Assembly: GCA_964654285.1 (NCBI GenBank)
Contig: CAZZJC010000026.1
Location: 1-64,000 of the forward strand
DNA from: BJHQ01 sp964654285
GTDB lineage: Bacteria; Planctomycetota; UBA11346
Reading direction: 5' to 3'
Length of the DNA stretch: 64,000 bases
In this document: piece after piece, positions 1 through 7,036 of the stretch
How positions within the stretch are numbered: position 1 is the stretch's first letter
Layout: each line of letters starts with the position of its first letter
Notes under the pieces: model-generated
Seen by the model: only the letters and a program-made list of their open reading frames with translations
Told to the model about the DNA's origin: nothing
Database searches by the model: none
Made by a program: the position numbers and the translations under genes

Positions 1-91
1 CCCTCTGCGGGTTCGATTGGATAGTTATTATGGCTTTGAAAGTGGATTAGTATGAAGCCGTCGCATTGGGATCAGGATCGATTCATGGAGA

Positions 92-415
92 TCAGGATCC
101 CGAGTCTGTCTTTTCCTTTCTCGTGGACTGCCACCAGCGCCAGACCTGCGACAGCAGACTGGTTCCCGTGAGCGCCGTCTGGAACCAGGATGGACCGGTT
201 TCGGACTCTTTCGGTTGCGTGCGTGCTTTGGTGGCCAGACCCACCAGGCCTTCCACCAGGACCACGGCCGAGGTGGTGAGGGTGCCGATGGCGACGGCGC
301 GCTCGGTCATGGCCTGCACCTCGCCGGTCAGGGCGGTCAGATCCTCGACCAGTTGCGCCCGGTTCAGGGCGCTCTCGGCGAGCAGGAGCTGCTTCCGGGT
401 CGCGAGGTCGTTCAT
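92..415 (-). CDS. YqjK-like small protein, third gene of yqjD-yqjE-yqjK-like operon
   Basis: A 107-residue protein starting MNDLATRK. It is identified mainly by position: it follows a DUF883 (YqjD/ElaB) gene and a YqjE-type membrane protein, the order seen in E. coli yqjD-yqjE-yqjK. Its ATG overlaps the stop of the upstream gene by 4 bp (ATGA), which fixes the start and implies translational coupling. The N-terminal half is a charged helix with a central hydrophobic stretch (about residues 40-62, IGTLTTSAVVLVEGLVGLA); the C-terminal part is hydrophilic and ends with a Trp-rich then Lys-rich tail. Sequence similarity to YqjK proper is not obvious to me, so the name is contextual. An antisense frame covers part of it but has no recognisable domain. 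Confidence 0.6.
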   Translation of the reverse strand: MNDLATRKQLLLAESALNRAQLVEDLTALTGEVQAMTERAVAIGTLTTSAVVLVEGLVGLATKARTQPKESETGPSWFQTALTGTSLLSQVWRWWQSTRKEKTDSGS

Positions 416-801
416 GCGAGGGCCGCATCCAGGCAGGCGCGATCCTGCCGCAATTGCCCGAGCGATTCGGGAAACGTGCGCCAATCGCGCAGCATCCCCG
501 CGATCCGACGGTACAGGAGTCCGGCCGAGGTCGCGTAGACGATGGTCAGCGTCACCAGCGCCAGAACCGGGGCATAGGGCCACAGCAGGACGACGATCAG
601 CGCGCTGAGAGCCATCCCGCCCAGCAGCCCGAAGGCGGCCAGCACGAGCGCGGCCAGGACCAGGTGCAGCAGGCGTTCGCGTTCCTCCTGCACCTCCACC
701 GCCAGCAGGGCGAGCCGGTTCTCGCCGATGATCAGCAGCCGCTGGGCGCATCGCCGAGCCGTGGTGGTGACCTGGATGAGGTCTGCGGGGTGGGTGTCCA
801 T
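412..801 (-). CDS. Phage-holin-superfamily III / YqjE-like membrane protein
   Basis: A 129-residue protein with an amphipathic charged N-terminal helix (EVQEERERL) followed by two closely spaced transmembrane segments at about residues 45-70 and 75-98, then a short cytoplasmic tail. This is the layout of the YqjE / Phage_holin_3_6 (DUF1469) family; despite the family name these are chromosomal inner-membrane proteins, not lysis holins. It lies 8 bp downstream of the DUF883 gene and overlaps the next gene by 4 bp. DUF883-YqjE pairs occur in many bacteria and are associated with stationary-phase or stress expression; the molecular role is unknown. Start is the ATG at 801, preceded by the stop of the upstream gene. 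Confidence 0.8.
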   Translation of the reverse strand: MDTHPADLIQVTTTARRCAQRLLIIGENRLALLAVEVQEERERLLHLVLAALVLAAFGLLGGMALSALIVVLLWPYAPVLALVTLTIVYATSAGLLYRRIAGMLRDWRTFPESLGQLRQDRACLDAALA

Positions 802-809
802 GCCAGGCC

Positions 810-1115
810 TCAGCCGTTGCGGCGGGACGAACGGCGGCCGAGCGGGAAGCCCGCCAGGACCCCGACCCCGAGTGCGATGCCGATCGCGGCATAGGGATGC
901 TCGCGCACCGCCTGGTCGGTGGCCTTGGCTCCCTGGATCGCCTTGTCCTTCACCTGGCCGAGGGCTTTCCTGCCCATCTCCAGGGCGGCGGACAGTCGCT
1001 GGCGGGCCTCGCAGACCTTTTCCCCGGTCGCGTCGGCGGTGGCGCCCAGCAGGGCCTGGGCGTCCTCAGCGAGGGTTCCCAGGTCGGGAGGGTTCTTTGG
1101 CTCGGGTTCGTTCAT
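810..1115 (-). CDS. DUF883 family (YqjD/ElaB-like) membrane-anchored protein
   Basis: A 101-residue protein starting MNEPEPKN. The middle is a long amphipathic helix, followed by a REHPYAAIGIALGVGVLAG segment (about residues 71-89), which is the typical DUF883 ending: 'v-r-e-n-P-w' then a glycine-rich transmembrane helix and a short basic tail RRSSRRNG. E. coli YqjD and ElaB are C-tail-anchored inner-membrane proteins that associate with ribosomes in stationary phase; a similar role here is inference. It is the first gene of the three-gene operon, and its promoter must lie in the 286-bp gap 1116-1401 shared with the divergent kinase genes. The open frame extends further upstream, but that extension is low complexity and the ATG at 1115 matches the family length. 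Confidence 0.85.
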   Translation of the reverse strand: MNEPEPKNPPDLGTLAEDAQALLGATADATGEKVCEARQRLSAALEMGRKALGQVKDKAIQGAKATDQAVREHPYAAIGIALGVGVLAGFPLGRRSSRRNG

Positions 1116-1401
1116 GGGATGGCTTTCTTTCCGGGTCTGGGCCCGGGGTGGTGATGCGGTCGCCTGGCGACATGCCCGGCGACCGCACGGCAACCTAGGA
1201 TCCTTCCAGCCGACCGGCGATGGGGTCTTCACCCCACTGCCATCAGTTCCACAAAAACGATGATTTCCGTGGCCTTTGCCGACCCGTCTCCGAGAGTGCC
1301 TGCCCCCGACCGGTTCCCCGGATCCCGATTGGCCACATGAACCAACCTCCCACACCCCCGATCGCGACCGTGCGTCAGCGCCTGCCCGACCGGAGCCGGT
1401 C

Positions 1402-1527
1402 ATGAGCAGCCGTCAGGCTGCTCATGGGGGAGCGCCGAAGGCGCGTTACGGGGGCGGGCAACCCCCGGACAAACAAGAACCTCGGACGGCGCAGCCGGAA
1501 CCCCGCGTCGCGGGGAGGTTCCTTGGC
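1402..1527 (+). repeat. Multi-hairpin dispersed repeat, copy 1
   Basis: About 125 bp that recurs in inverted orientation at 61496-61637. It is a chain of perfect small hairpins: ATGAGCAGCC-gtca-GGCTGCTCAT (1402-1425), GCGCC-GAA-GGCGC, GGGGG-cgggcaa-CCCCC, and CCCCGC-gtc-GCGGGG nested in GGAACC/GGTTCC. Relative to copy 2 it lacks a short segment between two GGCGMAGCC hairpins. Copy 1 contains the ATG of the next gene and, if that start is used, encodes its first 40 or so residues. Confidence 0.8.
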
Positions 1528-1935
1528 AAACAGGTCAGCGCCGTCATGCAGGAGCGCATGGCCAGCCTGACCGGCACCAACCGCCAGCTGCGCCGCGATC
1601 TCGCCCGCCACGGCAGGACCGAGGCCGCCTTGCGCAAGCGCAGCGAGCGCTTCGAGCGGCTGTGGAACGAATCGCGCGTCCTGCAGAAGGAGCTGCGCCA
1701 CCTGACGCACCAGATGCTGCAGAATCAGGAGGGCCAGCGCCTGACCCTGAGCCATGAGCTGCAAAACCAGATCGCCCAGACCCTGCTCGGCATCCATGTC
1801 AGACTGCAGGGGTTGAAGCAGGAAAGCCGCGCCGCCAACCGGACCCTTGCGGGCGGCATCGCGCACACCCGGCGGTTGATGAAGACGTCGGCACGCACCT
1901 TGAGAAGATCGACCAAGGCCCTGGGTTTGCAGTGA
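1402..1935 (+). CDS. Histidine-kinase-like DHp stub lacking the phospho-acceptor His
   Basis: A 177-residue protein. Residues 55-100 are coiled coil and 100-140 align clearly with the HisKA_3 dimerisation helix of the next gene: LSHELQNQIAQTL here against ISRELHDVIAQTL there. The phospho-acceptor His (H180 of the neighbour) is replaced by Gln (Q121) and the following Asp by Asn, and the protein stops shortly after the helix with no HATPase domain. It therefore cannot be an ordinary kinase; it might heterodimerise with or titrate the neighbour (inference). The stop overlaps the neighbour's GTG start (GTGA). The start is uncertain: the ATG at 1402 has a GGAG upstream but lies inside a dispersed repeat; the ATG at 1546 or 1558 would give a repeat-free protein. 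Confidence 0.7.
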   Translation: MSSRQAAHGGAPKARYGGGQPPDKQEPRTAQPEPRVAGRFLGKQVSAVMQERMASLTGTNRQLRRDLARHGRTEAALRKRSERFERLWNESRVLQKELRHLTHQMLQNQEGQRLTLSHELQNQIAQTLLGIHVRLQGLKQESRAANRTLAGGIAHTRRLMKTSARTLRRSTKALGLQ

Positions 1936-3194
1936 AGACCGCAAGCGAGAGCTTCAACCGGCAGTACCAGACCGCCCTGATCTCATTTTTGCAGATCCAG
2001 CATCTGCCCGACCCCCATCCGGCCCACGGACTTGGGGCCCGCGCCTTGCTGGCCGGGCTGAAGACGCTCGATCTCGCCCGCCTGCATGAAGACACCCTGA
2101 TCGAACGGGTGCTTCCCGCGCACCCCCGACGCGAGCACGCCAGGCTGATCAAACGGGCCGGGTTGTTCTTCACCCTCGCGATGACCCCGAGCGAACGGCG
2201 GCTGGAAGACGCCGACAGCATCATCGGCCAGTTGCGCCGCAACATCGAATTGCTGAGCCAGCGCACGGTTCAGCTTGCCAGCGCGAACCGCGCCCTGAAC
2301 CGGGAAATCATCCATCGCAAGGAGACCGAGCGCACCCTCAAGAAGAGCGAACGCCGGTATGGCGAACTGCTCGAGCAATCGAACCGCCAGCACGTCCAGT
2401 TGCGCCACCTCTCGCGCCAGATCCTGTCCGCCCAGGAGGACGAACGCAGGAACATCAGCCGGGAACTGCACGATGTCATCGCCCAGACCCTGAGCGGGAT
2501 CAATCTCCGGCTTTCCGCCCTGAAGAAGACGGCCACCGACGATGCCGGCGCCCTCGATCGCAGCATCGACCGCACCCAGCGCCTGGTGGTGAAGGCGGTG
2601 GACATCGTCCACACCTTCGCCCGCGACCTGCGGCCGACCGTGCTCGATGATCTGGGCCTGATCCCGGCCCTGCACTCCTTCATCAGCCCCCTCGCCAAGC
2701 GGGCCGGTTTGCGGGTCGCCCTATCGATCTGCACCGAGGTCGAGCACCTGGGCATGGCCCAGCGCACGGTGCTGTTCCGGGTCGCCCAGGAGGCCCTGAC
2801 CAACGTCGCCCGCCATGCCCAGGCCAACGCGGTGAAGCTGAGCATCCGCCTGGAACCTGGGCATTTCTGCATGCGGATCCACGACGATGGCCGGTCGTTC
2901 GATGCGCAGCACATCCTGCATGCCGGGGGGGGGAAGCGTCTGGGACTGCTCGGCATGCGCGAACGCCTGGAGATGATCGGCGGAGCCTTGACCATCGAGT
3001 CCGCACCGGACCTGGGCACCACCATCGTGGCGCGCATCCCGCGGCTGAAACCCGATCGGGGGGAGAACCTGGGACCGGCTCCGGCGGAGCAGGCCGCCAG
3101 CGTCCGAGCAGCGGCCGGCCGACCCGGGCCGAGCCCTGACGCCGACGCTCAGGCCAGGCGCAGACCACCCGTGAAGAGACCGGCCAGGACATGA
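1932..3194 (+). CDS. NarL-type (HisKA_3) soluble sensor histidine kinase
   Basis: A 420-residue protein translated from a GTG that overlaps the previous stop (GTGA). The N-terminal 90 residues match no domain I know; residues 95-160 form a long coiled coil; HisKA_3 follows with ERRNISRELHD (phospho-acceptor H180); the HATPase_c domain has the N box EALTNVARHA, the G1 motif DDGRSFD and the G2 motif GLLGMRERL, so it should be catalytically competent. No transmembrane segment or signal peptide is visible, so the input is cytoplasmic or comes from a partner, possibly the DHp stub. The last 60 residues are a Pro/Arg/Ala-rich tail. Overlap by 4 bp with the response regulator downstream makes that its cognate partner. 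Ligand unknown. Confidence 0.9.
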   Translation: MKTASESFNRQYQTALISFLQIQHLPDPHPAHGLGARALLAGLKTLDLARLHEDTLIERVLPAHPRREHARLIKRAGLFFTLAMTPSERRLEDADSIIGQLRRNIELLSQRTVQLASANRALNREIIHRKETERTLKKSERRYGELLEQSNRQHVQLRHLSRQILSAQEDERRNISRELHDVIAQTLSGINLRLSALKKTATDDAGALDRSIDRTQRLVVKAVDIVHTFARDLRPTVLDDLGLIPALHSFISPLAKRAGLRVALSICTEVEHLGMAQRTVLFRVAQEALTNVARHAQANAVKLSIRLEPGHFCMRIHDDGRSFDAQHILHAGGGKRLGLLGMRERLEMIGGALTIESAPDLGTTIVARIPRLKPDRGENLGPAPAEQAASVRAAAGRPGPSPDADAQARRRPPVKRPART

Positions 3195-3862
3195 ACAAGA
3201 TCGCCATCCTGCTGGCCGAGGACCACACGCTCGTACGCGAGGGTTTCCGCCGGATCCTGGAACTCGATCCGGATTTCGCCGTGGTCGGCGAGGCCCAGGA
3301 CGGGCGTCAGGCCGTCGCCCTGGCGAAGAGACTCAGGCCGGCGGTGGTGCTGATGGACATCGCCATGCCGCAGCTCAACGGGCTGGAGGCCACGCGGCAG
3401 GTTCTCAAGGAGCTGCCGGCGACCAAGGTGCTCATGCTGTCCGCGCACAGCGACGAGGCCTACATCACCAACGCCATCGAATCGGGCGCGGTCGGATTCC
3501 TGCTCAAGCAGACCTCGGCGCATGAGGTCGGCACCGCCATCCGCGAGGTGATGCAGGGCAACCTGTTCTTCGATCGCAGCCTGGCCCCCGAGCTGCGCCG
3601 CACGCCGGTCCGGCCCGCGGGCCGGCGCCTCGACCAGCTGAGTTCGCGCGAGATGGAGGTGCTGCAGCTCATCGCCGAGGGCAAGGCGAACAAGGAAAGC
3701 GCCGCCGCCCTGGGCATCAGCATCAAGACGGTGGAGAAGCACCGCGACCACCTGATGCGCAAACTGCGCATCCACGACACCGCCGGCCTGACCCGCTACG
3801 CCATCTCCGCCGGCATCATCGAGAGCAGCGTGCAGATCACCATCGTCCAGGGTTCCCCGTAG
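3191..3862 (+). CDS. NarL/FixJ-family response regulator (REC + LuxR HTH)
   Basis: A 223-residue two-domain regulator. The receiver domain (about 1-122) has the acidic pair E10-D11 (AEDH), the phospho-acceptor D56 in VVLMDIAMP and the conserved K106 in GFLLK. The C-terminal LuxR-type helix-turn-helix (about 152-215) contains LSSREMEVLQLIAEGKANKE and the recognition helix ISIKTVEKHRDHL. The start ATG overlaps the kinase stop by 4 bp, so stub, kinase and regulator are translationally coupled. A GGTTCCC-CGTA-GGGAACC hairpin spans the stop codon. Target genes cannot be deduced; the divergent yqjD-like operon and the locus itself are the nearest candidates. Confidence 0.93.
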   Translation: MNKIAILLAEDHTLVREGFRRILELDPDFAVVGEAQDGRQAVALAKRLRPAVVLMDIAMPQLNGLEATRQVLKELPATKVLMLSAHSDEAYITNAIESGAVGFLLKQTSAHEVGTAIREVMQGNLFFDRSLAPELRRTPVRPAGRRLDQLSSREMEVLQLIAEGKANKESAAALGISIKTVEKHRDHLMRKLRIHDTAGLTRYAISAGIIESSVQITIVQGSP

Positions 3863-3977
3863 GGAACCGCTGAAGCCCAGGGCTGACCACGGCGCCGCAA
3901 AAGTCGGGTGGCGGCGTGCTGCGCACGCGCTCTTTCCATGCGGACGAGACGTCCGCGGTCCGAGGTGGCCGACTTTT
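3851..3977. terminator. Hairpin-rich convergent intergenic segment
   Basis: Between the convergent response regulator and ABC permease. It holds a perfect 7-bp stem with a 4-nt loop (3851-3868, GGTTCCC/GGGAACC) and an outer inverted repeat AAAAGTCGG (3899-3907) / CCGACTTTT (3969-3977), which places a T or A run at each end and encloses smaller hairpins (GTGC-tgc-GCAC, GGAC-gagac-GTCC). The outer pair would work as a bidirectional terminator, but the 61-bp interior is unusually structured and may be another dispersed element. Confidence 0.4.
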
Positions 3978-4006
3978 GAGGCACCGTGCAAGGCTCACCG
4001 CGCGCC

Positions 4007-6163
4007 TCAGCGCCGGCGCGTCGCCGACCACATCGCGGTCCAGGCGCCAACGGTGCCGGCGAACGCCGCCAGGGCGAGCATCGCGCCCGGGATCGGCGTC
4101 TGCATGGCCAGGGTGCCGATGCCCAGCGCCGCCGCGTTGTGCAGCGCGTGGAGCAGGATGGCCGGCCAGATGGAACCGCAGCGCACGACCAGGGCCCCGA
4201 GCAGCAGGCCGACCAGGAACTGCGCGAGGAAGCGTTCCGGACTCAAGTGCAGGGCGGCGAACAGGAAGGCCGTGATCAGCACGGCGGTGGCGTCGCCCAG
4301 GCTGCGGCGCAGGCCGGCGAGGATGACGCCGCGGAAGAGGATCTCCTCGCACACGCCCGGCACCACGGTGACGCAGAGGAAGAACACCAGCGGGCCGGCC
4401 TGCTGCTGCAAGGCGAGGAATTTCTCCTCGAAGGCCTTGTCCATGGGCGGGAACCAGCCCTGCTGCCCGAGCCCGATCGCCACGCTGGCGGCGCCGGCGA
4501 GGATCCCCGCCAGGGCGGCGGCAAGCAGCACGCGCCCATCGGGTCGGCGCGCATGCAGGGCGATCCGGCGATCCCAGCCGCCGAGCCAGGCGAATCCGAG
4601 GGCCGGCAGGGCGATGCCGCAGGTCAGCGGCACGATCAGCGCCAGCACCGGATGCGCCTGCGTCAGCAGGGTGCTGACGCCCAGGAACAGGCCGGCGCCC
4701 ACCGCGAAGATGCCGAGCGCCTCCAATCCATCCGGCCCCGCTGACTCTGGGCCGCCCAGGCCCGACGCCCGGCCGCGGCGGAAGCGGCCCCAGCCGCTGC
4801 GCGCCATCGCCGGATAGCGGAAGCTCTCGCGATCGAACAGCCGCGCCGCCCAGGCCACCACCACGGTGGCGAGGATGGCGCTCGACGCGGTGGCGAGGGC
4901 GAGATGCAGCCAGGACAGGTTGCCGAGCATGCCCTCCTTCAGCACCAGCGCCGCGCCGGTGATCGGGATGAGATCCAGCACGACGCTCGGCCGCGTGTCC
5001 GGGATCAGGCACGGCACCGCCGCGACGACCACGACCAGCACCAGCGGGGTGAGGTAGTTCTGCGCCTCCTTGGTGCTGGCGGCCAGGCCGGTCGCGCCGA
5101 GGGCGATCGCCGCCAGGGCGACGGTGATGGGCAGCAGCACCACGAAGGCGAGCACGAGCACGCCGGCGCCGACGCTCCAGACGCCGGAAAACGGCGCCGC
5201 GACCGCACCGCCCAGGTTCCCCGCGATCAGCGCGGCGGAACCGCCGAGCGAGAGCAGGTTGAGCCCCACCGTCACCGCCGCCGCCGCGCAGGCGACCAGG
5301 AGTTTGCCGAGGAAGAGGTCGCGCCGGTCGGCGGGCCAGGTGAGCAGCGTTTCCAAGGTGCCGCGTTCGCGTTCGCCGGCGATCAGATCCACCGCCGGAA
5401 AGAACGCGCCGCTCGCCGCCATCAGCACCAGCAGCATGGGCAGGATCGCCGCCAGGCCGGTGCGCAGCGATTCGACGGTCGGCGCGCACGACCAGGTCGC
5501 GGTCGACACCGGTTCGAGCGCGGTCAGCGGCAGGTTGACCGCCAGCGCGCTCGCCTCCACCAACCGCTTGCGCCAGGCCTCCACCGCCCGCCGGACCGGT
5601 GGCTGGAGGTCGCTCGTGCGCGGGTGCGCGTCGTCGCGCACCACCACCACCCGGCGGCGCTCGCCCTCGGGCGGCGCATTCCACACCACCGCCGCGGTGC
5701 CGTGCGCGCGCAGCCAGCGCAGGGTGGCGGCGCGCGCCGTCGCCAGGGCCGGATCGGGTGCCGATCCGCTGCGGGATCCGGCCAGGCGCGCGGCCTCGGC
5801 GTCCTCGTGCCGCAGCTGGGCGTGCAGCAGGGCGAGCAGGGCGGCCTCCGCCGTGGGCGCGACCTGGACCAGGCGCAGCACCGGCGGCGGGGCGTCGCCG
5901 GACGCGGCCGGCCGGCCCCGGCGCGGCGGTTCCTGGTGCCCGGGGTCGAGATCGTCGAGCACGTCGTCGGGCAGGCCGAGCGCCACCACCCCGGCCGGCT
6001 CGCGCGGCGAAAGCCGCGACAGCTGGGTGACCTGGAGCATGAACAGCGCGAGCAGCGGATAGAGCAGCACCGGCAGGACGACGTTGACGAACAGGGTCCG
6101 GCGGTCGCGCAGGATCTCGACCGCGTCCTTGCGGAAGATCAGGCCGACGTGGTGCAGGTTCAT
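4007..6163 (-). CDS. ABC-2 (NatB-like) permease fused to CPBP intramembrane protease
   Basis: A 718-residue membrane protein. The N-terminal half is NatB-like: an initial transmembrane helix after MNLHHVGLIFRKDAVEILRD, a large extracytoplasmic domain (about 60-240), then a block of transmembrane helices typical of ABC-2 exporters. The C-terminal quarter is a CPBP (Abi/CAAX-like) intramembrane metalloprotease, with EEILFRG (E606, E607, R611), FAALH (F635, H639) and HALHN (H675, N676), the three expected motifs. ABC-2/CPBP fusions occur in PVC bacteria; the substrate is unknown and could be a peptide or sodium ions as in NatAB. The start overlaps the ATPase stop by 4 bp, so the two genes form one transporter operon. 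Confidence 0.88.
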   Translation of the reverse strand: MNLHHVGLIFRKDAVEILRDRRTLFVNVVLPVLLYPLLALFMLQVTQLSRLSPREPAGVVALGLPDDVLDDLDPGHQEPPRRGRPAASGDAPPPVLRLVQVAPTAEAALLALLHAQLRHEDAEAARLAGSRSGSAPDPALATARAATLRWLRAHGTAAVVWNAPPEGERRRVVVVRDDAHPRTSDLQPPVRRAVEAWRKRLVEASALAVNLPLTALEPVSTATWSCAPTVESLRTGLAAILPMLLVLMAASGAFFPAVDLIAGERERGTLETLLTWPADRRDLFLGKLLVACAAAAVTVGLNLLSLGGSAALIAGNLGGAVAAPFSGVWSVGAGVLVLAFVVLLPITVALAAIALGATGLAASTKEAQNYLTPLVLVVVVAAVPCLIPDTRPSVVLDLIPITGAALVLKEGMLGNLSWLHLALATASSAILATVVVAWAARLFDRESFRYPAMARSGWGRFRRGRASGLGGPESAGPDGLEALGIFAVGAGLFLGVSTLLTQAHPVLALIVPLTCGIALPALGFAWLGGWDRRIALHARRPDGRVLLAAALAGILAGAASVAIGLGQQGWFPPMDKAFEEKFLALQQQAGPLVFFLCVTVVPGVCEEILFRGVILAGLRRSLGDATAVLITAFLFAALHLSPERFLAQFLVGLLLGALVVRCGSIWPAILLHALHNAAALGIGTLAMQTPIPGAMLALAAFAGTVGAWTAMWSATRRR

Positions 6164-6906
6164 GGCTGGACCGGATCCGGGGACATGGGGGCGAGCACCA
6201 GGGCGTGGATGGCCTGTTCAAAGGCTGTGCCGCTGCCGAGTTCCGCCGGGGCGCCGCTGAACACCAGTTTGCCGGCGCGCAGCACCAGCAGATGGTCGGC
6301 GGCGGACTCGACCTCGCGCAGGACATGGGTGGCGAGCAGGATGTGGCGGCCGTCGGCGCGCGCGGCGCGCACGGCTTCGACGAACCGCCAGGCGGCGACC
6401 ACGTCGAGCCCGGTGGTCGGTTCGTCCAGCACCAGCAGCGATGGTTCATGCAGCAGGGTGCGCGCGAGATTGAGCCGCTGGTGCTCGCCGGTCGACAGCC
6501 CGCTGATGCGCTGGTCGAGGAACCGTTCCAGGCCGAAGGTCCCGGCCAGGCGCAGGGCGCGCGCGTCGATCTCGGCGCGGTCGAGCCCGAAGAAGCCCCC
6601 CGCCAGGCGCAGCAGTTCGCGTCCGGTCAGGCGCGGGTAGAGCCGGGTGGTGGTGGACAGGTAGCCGAGTTTTTCCCGCAGCCGTTCCGGGTTGGCGACG
6701 AGGTCGAGGTCATCCAGGCGCAGGCTGCCGCCATCCGGCGCGAGCAGCGTCGCCACCATGCGTAGCAGGGTGCTCTTGCCCGCCCCGTTCGCGCCGACGA
6801 TGGCGGTGACGCCGGGCGCGATCGCCGCCGACACGCCATCGACCGCCCGCACCTCGCCCCGGCCGGGATCGTGGAACGACTTGCAGACCTGATCGAGCGT
6901 CAGCAC
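6160..6906 (-). CDS. ABC transporter ATP-binding protein (NatA-like)
   Basis: A 248-residue ATPase with Walker A GANGAGKST (residues 38-46), signature LSTGEHQRL, Walker B LLVLDEPTTGLD and a switch His in LLATHVL. The STGEHQR signature, instead of LSGGQ, is usual for the NatA/CcmA/drug-export group that pairs with ABC-2 permeases. It is followed by the NatB-CPBP fusion with an ATGA overlap, which together make an exporter with a built-in protease. The 130-bp gap upstream is shared with the divergent Ser/Thr kinase gene and would hold both promoters. Start taken as the ATG at 6906, giving the normal length. Confidence 0.93.
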   Translation of the reverse strand: MLTLDQVCKSFHDPGRGEVRAVDGVSAAIAPGVTAIVGANGAGKSTLLRMVATLLAPDGGSLRLDDLDLVANPERLREKLGYLSTTTRLYPRLTGRELLRLAGGFFGLDRAEIDARALRLAGTFGLERFLDQRISGLSTGEHQRLNLARTLLHEPSLLVLDEPTTGLDVVAAWRFVEAVRAARADGRHILLATHVLREVESAADHLLVLRAGKLVFSGAPAELGSGTAFEQAIHALVLAPMSPDPVQP

Positions 6907-7036
6907 GGCGGCGATGATCGGCCTGGACGCTGGCTCCGGAAGCCCTCAACCGTGCCCCGCAAGGTCTCCTCGTGTCGGACTTTCCGGTCTTGCGCGGCCG
7001 CAATTCCCGGCTGATCCTCACCACTGAGGGGTGTCC

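Noticed and set aside
1..91. Gene fragment at the left window edge
   Set aside because: No open frame with recognisable content; only 91 bp are available downstream of the yqjK-like gene.
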